In this document: positions 34,071 to 45,157 of the stretch, piece after piece
Position numbering within the stretch: the stretch's first letter is position 1
Layout: each line of letters opens with the position of its first letter
Source: Cordylochernes scorpioides
Taxonomy: Eukaryota; Arthropoda; Arachnida; Pseudoscorpiones; Chernetidae
Length of the DNA stretch: 64,000 bases
Assembly: GCA_030710605.1 (NCBI GenBank)
Contig: CP092875.1
Location: forward strand, 65,402,623 to 65,466,622
Direction of reading: 5' to 3'
Position numbers and translations under genes: made by a program
The notes under the pieces: generated by a model
Database searches by the model: none
Seen by the model: only the letters and a program-made list of their open reading frames with translations
What the model was told of the DNA's origin: nothing

Positions 34071-34300
34071 AAAAGGCATATATTGGATCAAAATATAATT
34101 TATTTTACCAATATTTCAGTTGGCTGAACGCCAACCTTTATCAAGGTGTTATAACATTTTAAAGTCTTTAAAATGACTTTAAAGTAAGACTAGTAAAATA
34201 AGACTTTAAAATGTTATAACACCTTGATAAAGGTTGGCGTTCAGCCAACTGAAATATTGGTAAAATAAATGATATTTTGATCCAATATATGCCTTTTTAA
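34071..34300. mobile_element. Complete palindromic element with two ~105-bp arms
   Basis: Left arm AAAAAGGCATATATTGGATC, TTTACCAATATTTCAGTTGG, CTGAACGCCAACCTTTATCA, AGGTGTTATAACATTTTAAA; the right arm is its inverse ending ATATATGCCTTTTT. The spacer is about 30 bp. Each arm read outward contains CCTTGATAAAGG, a GTTGGC/GCCAAC hairpin and TGAAAT, a layout like a degenerate hammerhead. Single arms at 14176, 20034, 20685 and 63165. Confidence 0.8.
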
Positions 34301-34637
34301 TTAAAGATTTATTTTTATGAATTGCTCTATTTTCAAAACAGTAGTCTTTATTGAAGACACGCGAGATAACCAAGTGTGAACTAAATTTCCTCTGTCTCCT
34401 TCAAAAGAACAGATGACTGGCGACATCAAAGTTTTGTCCATGAGTGTACTTAGTGAGTGTTATTATCTTGTTTGTTAATAAGTTTAGCTGGTTAGGTATT
34501 TAGTGAACTAATATTCTTGTTTCGTGATCTTGGGCTTGTAAAGAAATAACCCTTTAGGTGGTTCGAATTTGTTTGGTGAATGTTAAATATGTACTTTCGA
34601 ATTTTTACAACATGTTGAATTTTATCATATTGCCTAA

Positions 34638-34737
34638 NNNNNNNNNNNNNNNNNNNNNNNNNNNNNNNNNNNNNNNNNNNNNNNNNNNNNNNNNNNNNNN
34701 NNNNNNNNNNNNNNNNNNNNNNNNNNNNNNNNNNNNN
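34638..34737. other. Assembly gap (100 N)
   Basis: Exactly 100 N, the usual scaffold-gap size. The true length is unknown. Confidence 0.99.
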
Positions 34738-34739
34738 TG

Positions 34740-35960
34740 GTGTATACGCTTCCAAAAATGTCTGGTACAAATTAACACAAGAAGAAAGAGTGATTTTGAT
34801 CAATGCCATCACAGAAATTTAGAAAATTCTAAATTATTGGCTACTTCTTTGTCTAATCAAGTCTCTCTTTAAAGAAATATCAATTTTATAAGAGATAGAA
34901 AAAGATAAAGATATGAAGATCGAATTGAAAGACAGAAACAATATCAACTAGCGAGGTATATTCTACTCACACACTATATATAATTGGATTTATTATATGT
35001 AAATATGTTTTATTATTTTATTCTTTGTATCTTTGGCTTACCAGGTTAATCCATGCGTGAAATTTATGTTTTCAAAAAAGACCTTCTGTGTGTGGTACGA
35101 ACCTAGTGCATAGTTCTTACTTGCCTTCATAATTCCTATAGAGGCTTGTGAAAACATTTTAACCTCGAAGTGCGGCGTCGATGAAAAATAGTCGTAACCA
35201 CTGTTTTATTTGATTATCATAGTTTCCTGAAGGATTTTATAACATACTCGGTACTGTAAAATTATTTTATAAATGAGAACATTAGTTCATCCACGTAGAG
35301 GGAGAGACAGAAAACTCATCAATATTCCATACCGAAGTATAAAAAAACCTTTTGTGTCACAAATGTTCATTCAACATTTGTAGATCTTAGTGGTGCATTG
35401 AATCCCAATGAGTTTCTAGCAAGATAATGGGAAAACCCGTTTAGGCTAGGAGATAGTCTTACAATTATTAAAACAGCTTGTTATAATTCGAACATGGAAT
35501 CTTCTGATACAATAACTATTGCGTCACTACAACAATAAAAATTATAATTTTAGCTAATATTTATATAGGTATACACAATACTTGTATGCACCTGTTACAT
35601 GCTTTGTATTTATTTATCAGAATATTCATTTTTGCTTTGAATTTTTCTTTATAGTTAGGTAGTTGGCAACATTATATGTGTTTTTTTTTTATGTGCCTTT
35701 GTATTAGTTATAACTATACTTACATATTATAGTTAAATATGTTGTTTTTAAAATAAATTCAAATCCACATACAAAAGTATATTGTTATTATCACTGATTT
35801 CTAAATAGAAAACGTTACAACACCCAAATAGGAAAAATACGCTAAGTAAACTAGAATTAAACACAAGAAATAGCCAAGACGTATATAAATGGCTGACAAT
35901 AGGTATCCAAGAAGTGAATATACAAAAAAACATAAGAAATAGATAATAAATCTTCAAATT
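34740..35960. other. AT-rich spacer
   Basis: No gene, RNA or repeat partner recognised. Confidence 0.45.
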
Positions 35961-35964
35961 AAAG

Positions 35965-36120
35965 TTACTTCGGCCAGTAAATCTTTTTTATTATCTCGAC
36001 AAAAATATTTTGTCCTCGTCAGGAGCGAACAAAAATTAAAACATTTGGCGAAGCGTTAAAAATGATTCTAAACGTCAAGACAATAAAAAAGATTTACTGG
36101 TCGAAGTATATTTAATTTGA
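35965..36120. mobile_element. Palindromic element with CTGACGAG core
   Basis: ACTTCGGCCAGTAAATCTTT and its inverse AAAGATTTACTGGTCGAAGT are the arms. On the minus strand the interior has TTTGTTCGCTCCTGACGAGG then ACAAAATATTTTTGTCGAGA. Relatives at 25310 and around 60010-60360. Confidence 0.65.
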
Positions 36121-36542
36121 AGAACTATGAATGCCGGCCAGGCAGCGTCTATCTTTACAATAAATAGATAATATATTCAGGTATGTGCACCATGTTTTAT
36201 AATTCCGAACGTTATACTAACTGGAAAGGTAAGGTCATCTATCATGGCTTGGAGAACTTCATTTTAAGATTATCAAACTCTTTGATCTTGGCTCAGCAAT
36301 GAGACAGAATGGATGATCCTCCTATGGTCCAGATGGTACAGGACATTGTCTGTGTGACATATTGGTGACAAAGATTCTCTGAACTTAGCTATTCTGACGC
36401 AGCCATGTTTTACTTATCATTCGCCTGTGTAACGACTTTTATTATATTTTATTACATGTATATTCTATATCCTGCATATTATTCCATCATATATACATTC
36501 TTTCTTATATTTTATATTACTTTAAAATATTCCTTATATATA

Positions 36543-36719
36543 CAGTTAAACCTGTCTATAGCATCCCCTCTTGGGACTCACCAAAATATGGTGCTATAGA
36601 GAGTGGGTGCTATAGACAGGTCACTTTTAATGTAAATCGCATCGTACTACGTATTTAAAATCGGGCGCTATAGAGAAGAAGGCGCTATTTAGAGGGGGCG
36701 CTATAGACAGGTCTAACTG
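36543..36719. mobile_element. pogo/Tigger-like MITE, 177 bp
   Basis: Ends CAGTTAAACCTGTCTATAGC and GCTATAGACAGGTCTAACTG, flanked by TA. Interior repeats of GCGCTATAGA. No coding capacity. Confidence 0.85.
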
Positions 36720-36729
36720 TATATTATTA

Positions 36730-37620
36730 CATTCACGTATAATATAAAAATAATATAATCTTGCCATTCAAAGAAACTTTACTGATAGCAAGGTCTCATT
36801 TCTCCCAGAATATATATCAACTGAAGTGATTTTTACTTTACGGCCTTTGCGGAAAATATATTAAAGCTATTTTTATAAATATACAGTATATTACCAATTT
36901 TATAATATATAATATTTGGTAATTTGATATCGGCATCACAAGAAGTCTACAAATCAACACAGAATGTAATAGAAACGACTGGAACAAAAAAAAGGAGAAG
37001 TAAAAAGAAAAAGCGAACCCGAAAAAAAAACTGATTAAAATGTACAACAATTACAGAAAAGAAAAACGTTATTTGAATGAAAAAGTTATCCGCAAGTTAG
37101 GCAAAAATCCTGGCGACACATTTAATTTACCTCCAACAAACACTTTTTAAAAAGCGTCCAATCAGAACTCAGGAATAAAAACGCAGACGACACTGTTTCT
37201 TTCATTTAAATCACTCCCTCCCCACAGGGAACTAACAAAAAAAACGACATTTTTACTTCATTTTTCAACGGAATTAAAATAATGAGATAGGCTGATGGGA
37301 CTGGTTTTTTACTTAAGTAAAACGGACGTATTTTCTACTCCATTTGAAGTTAAAAAAATGTTCTTTTTGTATTCACTTTGTAAATAATTTAAATGTAACT
37401 TTTGTTGATTCTAATTTTAAAATGCCCCAGTTGATGGATGATTTTAATTATCGAAGTTTGAATATATTATTTTGATTGAGTTCATATGAATATTAATTTT
37501 GCCCTTAAATTACAGACAATGACCCTAAATTTGTCAGAATTCCACTCTGTGTAAAGATTATATATGTTTAATATATTGTAAATTGTAAAAACAAATCAAA
37601 CATTCCAAAGCTTTTTACCG
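36730..37620. other. AT-rich spacer
   Basis: No gene recognised; frames are low-complexity. Confidence 0.45.
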
Positions 37621-37925
37621 TTTGGAATTACATCATATTTCCGTTCTAACTTTTATAATACCCAGTTTACAACGAATCACGGAAATTTTAAGGGATTTTT
37701 AGAAACAATTGGAGCGGTTGAGGACTCTAGCTGTCACTGTGGCAAGGGAATCCAGGACTCGAGACACCTACTGCTGGAATGTCTACTCTTCTTTATCGCT
37801 AGACAACAGAAAATAAATAATGTTGTAGATCTATATCAATTTGTAAATACTAGAGAGAATTGTGCAGATTTAACCATTTTTGTAAATGTATTTATGATTA
37901 TCTCTCTAATCTGAAAGGATCAGGT
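37620..37925 (+). pseudogene. Non-LTR retrotransposon C-terminal fragment
   Basis: The plus strand, with a frameshift, reads like RKF-GIFRNN, IGAVEDSSCHCGKGIQDSRH, LLLECLLF and then a diverged tail with VNTREN. This aligns with GHGNFGDFLF, IGAIDDPGCLCG and SSHLLLECPIF at 40974-41411, with the Cys-Cys-His-Cys positions kept. It is cut on the right by the solo LTR at 37972. Confidence 0.7.
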
Positions 37926-37971
37926 TCATAATATATCTTATTGTTTCTCTTTTATTTATTTTGTATAATAT

Positions 37972-38493
37972 TGTTACGTAAAAAAGCACATTCCAGAATG
38001 GGAGGGGGAGAGAGAATATTCTAGAACATTTAAGAATAATGTAGAAAAAGCGGAAGACAACTGATTGGCCAATCAGTAGCGATTGCGCAATGCTTAAGCC
38101 TGGCGGCTTTCTGATTGGCTAACCAACCATGACCGTTCTGGAAAGATCTACTCCGGTATATATAGGGATGAGGAACTCATGCAGAGAAGTCGAAGAACGA
38201 ATCTACGTGGTGTACTCCAAGCAAGCTGCTGTCTCAAGAGGTCGGAATGCTGCTTACCGCCGAAGCCGGTGTACTTCTTGGAAGATTCTAGAAGGATCTA
38301 CGAACTTCTGTCTCCTGTTCTGCTCCTGCTTTCCCTCACCGTGCTGCAGTTGGTGAGTTTGTAACGGCTGTTTTCTTTATTGTTGTTTTATTTTTGCACT
38401 CTTCTGTAATTATTTTATCGATTAGGCTTAAATAAAGTCCTAAAGATCCTTTGTACCCACGGAAGTTATTCTTTGTCAATCAACAACGCAACA
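37972..38493 (+). mobile_element. Solo LTR of a Gypsy-type retrotransposon
   Basis: Begins TGTTACGTAAAAAAGC and ends CAACGCAACA (TG...CA with TGTT/AACA ends), flanked by ATAT on both sides (37968-37971, 38494-38497). Contains CCAATCAG boxes, a TATA box (GGTATATATAGGG near 38154) and AATAAA near 38431. No internal retroviral genes adjoin it, so recombination has removed the body. Frames at 38129-38364 cross the LTR and are not genes. Confidence 0.82.
38155..38165 (+). promoter_or_regulatory. TATA box of the solo LTR
   Basis: GGTATATATAGGG, about 180 bp into the LTR and about 275 bp before its AATAAA, the layout expected for U3/R. Confidence 0.6.
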
Positions 38494-38579
38494 ATATATT
38501 TATAACTGTTTCTGTTTAAAAATGTAAATCGACGCAATTATCTCTAGCCGGGATATCGCGTTTTGTGTGTTGAAATAAA

Positions 38580-39000
38580 ATGAAAAATATATATAGCATA
38601 GAGAGTTACGGGAGGATGATATTCATGAATCATATAAGTGGCACTTCTCCCTTTTAAAATGCATTAAAATAATGCATTCTAGGTTAACACGCCAGTAAAA
38701 AACATCGAGTTGGTGATAAAGAATCAGCCATAACACCAGTTTTAGGAAATCCAGACAAAAAGCCAACAACCTGTATACTATGGTTTTGAGCTTTGGACTT
38801 CATCAGTATAAGGGCTGCTCCGATTTCATAATATCATACGTGGGAAGTTTTGGAATCGGTCGAATTTGTCAAAAAAGCGTTTAAGCTGTTGAAGTATCAG
38901 AGCCGATTTTCAGACCAGAATAGAGTCTAAAATTTCAGGGAATGATATTCATTTACCAAAAGATGCATCCTTCCCTTTAAATATGCATATATATATATAT
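38580..39000. other. Spacer with a degenerate hammerhead-like stretch
   Basis: Minus strand 38773-38810 reads TATACTGATGAAGTCC then AAAACCATAGTATAC, a weakened hammerhead layout. A relative lies at 44159-44190. Confidence 0.35.
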
Positions 39001-39320
39001 TATAAAAATAAATAGTTGTATAGTTTTATAGTTAAGTTTCTCACTTCTATTATTTTATATATAGGATTAGAGTATGTCTAAATGACGTGTAAAAGCCGAT
39101 ACAAAAGACGTTACGTTGTTAAATTTTATTGTTATTAATTATAAATATATAATTAACTAGATGATGTTTTAGAAGTTAAGGAATTTTTTTTTCTCTCTAT
39201 CTATACTAAATAATAACAATTTACAAATTTTATAATTTGAATTTAAATAATCAAAATAATGAAGATAATTTTAATAGAATACTTAACTATAAAACTATAC
39301 AACTATTTATTTTTATAATT
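39001..39320. mobile_element. AT-rich MITE with ~35-bp inverted ends
   Basis: ATAAAAATAAATAGTTGTAT + AGTTTTATAGTTAAGT on the left and the inverse on the right. Inside is AT-rich and non-coding. Confidence 0.75.
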
Positions 39321-39644
39321 AATTTAGATTTAGCTTGCTAATCTAACCAAATCTACTTGATATGATTTATCATTCTGATCAGTTTGCTCCTTAAGTTTTA
39401 AATGTAGTATCACTGTTATATTTTTATTATATAGTTTTTACACTATATATATATAATACATACATTAGATTTTCTCTCTGCTCAGAAGGCAAATATTCGA
39501 ATAAATGACCATGCTCAGAACATACAGATATGTATAAATGACCATGCAACAGCACCAGTTTGTCAAATTCGAACAAAAGCCAATCTCTATATATAATGAT
39601 ATTATTGCGTTGAAGAATGATATTTACGAGAAAAAGAGTACTGA

Positions 39645-39935
39645 CTTCTATATTATAGATGGAAATTTTACCTGGAGGATATTGATCTAAAGAGACTAAG
39701 GTCGCCTCTCCGCCCTAGGCTGACGAGGGCCATTAGCCCGAAACCATGGTCTCTAGGTGGACGGTTTTCAATTTGCCAAAGCTGGTGTTGTGGCTTTGTC
39801 ACCGACCCGAGGCTGCTAGTTACGGCGACGGTTAATAGATGGCATCTAGTTTTGATGTCTATTTTGACGGAAGAGGCGACCTTAATCTCTTTAGATCAAT
39901 ATCCTCGCGGCAAAATTTCCATCTATATTATAGCC
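39645..39935. mobile_element. TIR element containing a hammerhead ribozyme
   Basis: Left end TATTATAGATGGAAATTTTA, GGATATTGATCTAAAGAGAC, TAAGGTCGCCTC; the right end is the inverse (GAGGCGACCTTAATCTCTTT ... CCATCTATATTATAG). Ends about 60 bp long. The ribozyme is at 39714. No protein. Confidence 0.75.
39714..39757 (+). ncRNA. Hammerhead ribozyme, first of a direct pair
   Basis: Stem I CCTAGG, core CTGACGAG, stem II GGC-CATTA-GCC, CGAAAC, stem III loop CATG, triplet GTC, stem I partner TCTAGG. Outer bases CCGC / GGACGG extend stem I past an internal loop, the usual place for the stem I-stem II loop contact. ACCATGGT is self-complementary, fitting a dimeric ribozyme. Confidence 0.87.
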
Positions 39936-40032
39936 ATAGATTTGGCCTAGCCACCTTGCCAGCTAAATACCTCTTTGTCAGATTGTCAAGATTCCATTAG
40001 ATCCCGTGTGGATCTCATGGAATAAAGTCCGC

Positions 40033-40076
40033 CCTAGACTGACGAGGGCCATTAGCTCGAAACCGTGGTCTCTAGA
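40033..40076 (+). ncRNA. Hammerhead ribozyme, second of a direct pair
   Basis: CCTAGA, CTGACGAG, stem II GGC-CATTA-GCT (one G-U pair), CGAAAC, loop CGTG, GTC, TCTAGA. The closing pair of stem I is A-U where the first copy has G-U. 319 bp from the first copy in the same orientation, with CTTTTCAATTTGCCAAAGCT shared downstream. Confidence 0.86.
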
Positions 40077-40129
40077 TGGACGCTTTTCAATTTGCCAAAG
40101 CTGGTGTTGTCTCTTTAGATAACTTCTAT

Positions 40130-40770
40130 ATTAAAATAAATCAATGTGCATTTCCTCTCGGGATTATCTCTAGGCATAACACTTTTTGAAAGAGATTTCC
40201 CCAAGTATATGTTGTATAGGTTATGGTAATCATGGTGTTGGGTAGAGGTTTAGGACAGTCTTTACTGTCGATATACCTCTACATATAGAAATCAGTTTTC
40301 ATGACTTTGCAATGGTGGAGCTAAAGTTGACTAAGGGAGATTTTTAATAAAAGAGCTACTGAAGAAAAGGCTTAATCAAGAGTTAAGAATCTGGTAAAGA
40401 CTGATTTGTGTGTGTGTGTGTGTGTAGTGTAATGTGAATTTGAAACACGCTCAATGAGAAAGTAATGATGATTGGAAGGATTCGAAATGTGGATCTGAAT
40501 GGAAATAAAAAGATGGATTGACAGGGTAAGAGATGATGAAGTCTTGAGAAGATTAGGAAAGGAGAGAAAAAGTGGACAGAACTGGATAGGAAATATATAT
40601 TGAGAGAACCTAGTTGATATATATAAATTTGGTTAGAATCTAAAACGGCGTTTTATTATTGCTCATTTTGTACTTCTATAGAGGGGTGGTAATACCCGAA
40701 AACTTGAGAATGCAATAAAAATGACAATATTGGCTGCTTTTAAACTTTTTTTATAGATTTATTTATTTAT
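40130..40770. other. No gene recognised; (GT)n near 40409
   Basis: Includes a short (GT)n at 40408-40424. Frames are short and unconvincing. Confidence 0.45.
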
Positions 40771-40779
40771 TTATCAAAT

Positions 40780-41411
40780 CAGACGCGATATCCCTACAAG
40801 GGATGCTTGCGTCAATAACAACACTAAATTCAGATACTATATTACATTAAAAAATAATAATAATTACAAGATTTGAAAAGATAAGAAAGAGGACATTAAA
40901 ATCATTCTTGATTTTACATCACAACCAACAAAATAAACAAACCAAAAAATACATATATACAAATAGGTAATAATTAAGGTTTTTTTAACCAAGAGAGAAA
41001 ATCATAGATATATTTACAGAATTTTCTAAATTTAAAATACGAGTCCTTACTATTTACAAACATAAAAAGATCCTTGTATTCGATGTTTTCCCGGTTTCTG
41101 TAGTTCTGGAAGATTGGGCACTCAAGAAGCAGATGACTGGAATCCTGCTTTCTCTTTCCACATAAACATCCCGGATCGTCTATAGCTCCTATTCGAAACA
41201 GAAAATCTCCGAAATTTCCATGACCAGTAACGAATTGCACATTGTAAAAGTCAGGGCGGAAATATTTTGGAATGCCCAAAGGGAAAAAGAGACGAAAGTG
41301 ATCACTTGTATTAGAAAACATATCTTCCATTCTTGTTCTCAAAAATCCTTTTATAATTGAAGGAGAATGTGGACTGAACGTTCGTTGGTCTTCCTCGCTT
41401 AGTTGATCCAA
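40780..41411 (-). pseudogene. Non-LTR retrotransposon ORF2 C-terminus and 3' UTR
   Basis: A 145-codon minus-strand frame (40974-41411) contains FVTGHGNFGDFLFRIG, then a CLCG...H-LLEC zinc-knuckle segment (PGCLCGKRKQDSSHLLLECP) and ends SWLKKP. This is the usual pattern near the C-terminus of ORF2 in I/R1/Jockey-type LINEs, after the reverse transcriptase. Reverse transcriptase, endonuclease and 5' end are missing. The 3' UTR extends to about 40780. Two other fragments of the family lie at 16075 and 37620. Confidence 0.8.
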
Positions 41412-41956
41412 TTCAGATTACTTTTTGCATCTAATTATTTATTCTATAATACAGCTATTTTATATATTAAAACATAATACAACCTACATATATATTGATT
41501 ATAAAATATATAAGTGTAGAAATGATCAATTTTTTTTATATTGTAAATATATTGAAATTGAAAAAACAATTTTATAACTTTCCAAAATTTTCAATAATAA
41601 TAAAAAACCTTTTGTGAGTGCAAACACTAAAATATATTTCGAATATTAGGAGTTGAATTACTTTGTCAATTTCATTTTGGCAGCAGCAGATGAGGAGATG
41701 AATAGCTGACAACCCTGGAGTCAACATTCAGTGAGAGCTGTAATTCAGTAATTTAAATTTTGACCGTGGCCCGGTCAAACACAATAAGGGAGATGACTCA
41801 TACAACGTCCACGTGCCTTTTCCAAACACAGGGGGTCAAGATTTGGCACCCCGGACTTCTCCTCTTTCCCGGCCTGATCGTCTGCCTGTCGTCCTAATTC
41901 TGGTCGGACTTAGGATAATATGCAATACAGTATAATGCGGCTATGATTATAGAACG

Positions 41957-42267
41957 ACGTTAAAGAGAAAAAACTCTTAAAATCACCTTCTGGAGATTTA
42001 GCAACCCACTGAAGACGCTGAGAACTATTTCAGAAAAGAAAAATATAGCAATAGAACTCTATAATTTCTACAGATCAATTGGAAATAGATTCATACACAA
42101 AAGAGGTAGTGAGGAAAGTTTTAGAACAGATGTGTAAATAAATCCCCTTTCAAACAAAGGCTCACGTGCCCATGGGGAAAGGGAGAAAAAAATTACAGTA
42201 TTGTTTTGTTGTTGTATGGCGAATCCATACAAGGCAATGGGCCCTAATAAAAGCCTTTTTGTTGTTG
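41957..42267 (+). mobile_element. 5'-truncated LINE tail with target-site duplication
   Basis: Flanked by TATAGAACGACGTT and TATAGAACAACGTT, a target duplication of about 14 bp. Ends in TTTTTGTTGTTGTTGTTA. Internal blocks AATCACCTTCTGGAG, CAATAGAACTCTATAATTTC and CCCATGGGGAAAGGG match the other copies. The flanking duplication shows target-primed reverse transcription. Confidence 0.7.
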
Positions 42268-42589
42268 TTGTTATAGAACAACGTTTAACAAGTTTTACCC
42301 TGGACACTTTTATTTTTCCGTTCATCATTACACTTCACAATTAATCCTTTCATACTTCATCCCTAAGGATAGGAATAGTCATTATTTCTTCTTAAAAAAT
42401 AATTAAAATTTCGACTATTCGTTCTGAAAAAAAGAAACATTTGCGGTAAAACTTGTTAAACGTCGTTCTATAGGATATGCAAATCAAAGCTATTTTCTTT
42501 CACTGAACATATTGGAAGGCGTTTTGAAGATGAAAATAAATAACAAGATATTTCCATCTTAATAATTAGGATTATACAGGATTATATTA

Positions 42590-42895
42590 AAAATAAAAAA
42601 GGCATATCCTGACCAAGAGCACATGTGATTTACAGAAGGCAGAGAGCCATCTGGTGGAACAGAAATCAACTAAACATTGATTTAGCCTGTTCCCTGATAT
42701 TTGGCCAACCCAATTTCTTGATAAATCAAGAAAAGCCATCCACGAACGCGTTTTGCGTTTTTTGGCGCTCGTCAGCGTGGAGTAGACTGTACCTCTGCAA
42801 CCAAAAAGATCTTTGGTCCCAGAGGCTTCTTGAAAAACCAAGAAATAGGTATTTAAGGCCAAACTTGCGTAAATACGCCTAATACATGAAAAATT
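42590..42895 (-). mobile_element. Hammerhead-bearing element, family 2, decayed
   Basis: GGCATATCCTGACCAAGAGC, GGCAGAGAGCCATCTGGTGG, TTGGCCAACCCAATTTCTTG and a closing GGTATTTAAGGCCAAAC. Same order as 1034-1390. Confidence 0.6.
42739..42781 (-). ncRNA. Decayed hammerhead motif
   Basis: Stem I TCCACG/CGTGGA and CTGACGAG are intact. The second core strand is CAAAAC instead of CGAAAC, and stem II loop is AAAAAA-rich. Should be inactive. Confidence 0.6.
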
Positions 42896-42899
42896 GATA

Positions 42900-43540
42900 G
42901 AAAAAAAACAACAAAAAGGTCAGGTGTTGATATTGAACAGGAATATATATAAAGTTTTATACAGTGGATTACCTTTTTGGTGTTGATGGCTTCCTTCCTA
43001 CCTAACCACTGTAATATTCGCCTTAATATGTATATAAAATTTCATTATATTTGCATATCTTTATCCACTTATAGCTGTAGGAACAGCCTAATCATTAACT
43101 GTTTTCGTAACGACTTTTAAGTACACTTTTTTAAATTCTAAAGATATTAATGAAAATTTCAAACAAGTTTATCAATTTTATTTAGATATCTTTCAATTTC
43201 AAGTTGCATACTCAATAAGTATTGTCAAATTTCCACGAACAAACCTAGGCTATATCATTTTTTTGGTAAATATCTAACGTTTAGCTTTCATCTAACGATG
43301 GTGTATTTCGTTTTTTTTTCATAATTGTGATTTCCCGAAAGTTTGTAAAGATTAATAGAATTATTATATGACGTTATTATTATAATTCTTTTTCGTCCAT
43401 TTTCTTATTACACGCTTACTTATAAGGAACAACCTCCATTTGATCAAGTATTGACAATTCTTGTATGTGTGTAACATCAAAATATGATTTGAAACGAGAT
43501 AACGTGACCATATTTAAGAGAAGATTCGGATCACCATTGA
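42900..43540. other. AT-rich spacer
   Basis: Nothing supported. Confidence 0.45.
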
Positions 43541-43860
43541 TATGTTGTTGTTGCTTATTCCTCAATTCGTTTAAATGATCTTCATTAGGTTCCATTGTCT
43601 CAGCTTTTCTATTATAGTCCTGGGGTTTTGCTAGAGGTCTTTTTAGGAGGATTTGATACAATTGAATAGATGTTCAGGACTGGCTGGTTGGGAATCGCAT
43701 ATGGGGCATTTCGGGGATGTCTACCATTGATATGATCTTCCTAATGGTCTTTACATAGCAAGATGTCCTAGTGGTATCAGTCAATGTTGCAATATGGGAT
43801 CTTCCAGATCAACATGAGGATAAGATTAGTGTGTTGCTGCGGTAGTATGATGGTAGTTCG
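43540..43860 (-). pseudogene. Jockey-like LINE C-terminal remnant
   Basis: The minus strand reads TSPKCPICDSQPASPEHLFN then CIKSS, i.e. CPxC...HLFxC, the late zinc-knuckle typical of Jockey/LOA-type ORF2 proteins. Upstream there is TLSGFRIHSELPSYY-like sequence in a shifted frame. Stops and frameshifts abound. The 81-codon frame at 43416-43661 lies downstream in another phase and is not a gene. Confidence 0.55.
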
Positions 43861-44354
43861 GAATGAATCCTAAACCCAGATAGAGTAGCTATATCCTGTA
43901 GAGAGACCAAAATATTTCATTATTTATAGCGGTGTTCATGGAAGCTCCTACTATATCACATCTTGTGGAGTACGTCACTCTTATCTGAATTTAAACCATG
44001 AAGTTCTCGATCTTATCAGCTCAGAGCAATTTTACTTTGAAAAAATTAGGGTGCTCAAAGCAGGCTGGTGCCTGGATATTGGTGCATGGAATCAGCTCAG
44101 AGGACACATAGCTCATTAAATAAGCCACAACACGACAAATTCGAACAAAATACAACCGGTATACCATGGTATCGGGAATTTATCAGTATATCTTGCTAAA
44201 GAGAGTTGTGCAAATTGACCGAATCTGTCAAAATGGTATGTTAGGTGAATTGATGGAAGATGTTATCAAATCCCTGAATGGATGATGGTCGTGAAAATAT
44301 GGAATACAGATAGTTTCTTTCTCGAATTTGATAAAGTTGTTGTTGTGGTTTATC

Positions 44355-45150
44355 AGCTGATATGTGCGTTCAGCCCTAAGAAGACAAAGAAACCACATTG
44401 TTTCGATGTATTTTATAAAGGGAAATGTGCCCGTCTCTTATCACACATATATATATATCTCCTCTCGCGCACAAGAGTAAATAGTTAAATTTGCATATTT
44501 AAAATATACATATACATAAAAGGTATACTGGTCGTGAATCTCAACGTTCAACGCCATGAAGACAAAGTAACCACATTGTTTCAATGTATTTTATAAAGGG
44601 AAATGTATCCCTCTCTTATCACACATGTTTATCAACTCTTCCCGCACAAGAGTAAAATAGATCAATTTGGATATACGTCAACATAAAAGTTGCCTGTCGA
44701 AGAACGTCAAAGTCCGATAAACTTGCCGAATTTATAACTGTAATAAAAGAAACACGTCGCTGTTAACTTTTGTTCCTTCTTCAAGATGATGTCTGGCGAT
44801 TCCTTCTCTTGTAATAAAAGGTATACTTGTCGTGAATCTGTACGTTCAACGCTATGAAGACAAAGTAACCACATTGTTTCAATGTATTTTATAAAGGAAA
44901 ATGTGCCCGTCTCTTATCACACATGTTTATCAACTCCTCTCGCGAAAGAGTAATATAGTTAAATTTGTACATTTAAAATATACATAAACATACAAGATAT
45001 ACTAGTCGTGAATCTGTGCATTCAACGCTGAGAAGACAAAGTAACCACATTGTTTCAATGAATTTTATAAAGGGAAATGTGCCCCTCTCTTATCACACAT
45101 GTAGATAATCTCCTCTCCCAAAAGATTAATATAGATAAATGTGCACATTC
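44355..45150. repeat. Four ~165-bp direct repeats
   Basis: GTATACTGGTCGTGAATCT, AACCACATTGTTTCAATGTA, TTTTATAAAGGGAAATGTGC and TCTCTTATCACACATGTTTA recur at about 44355, 44523, 44819 and 44996. About 130 bp of unrelated DNA (44690-44815) sits between the second and third units. Confidence 0.8.
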
Positions 45151-45157
45151 AAAATAC

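Noticed and set aside
37338..38364. Host gene at 38129-38364
   Set aside because: The frames lie within the solo LTR, across its TATA box and downstream R region.
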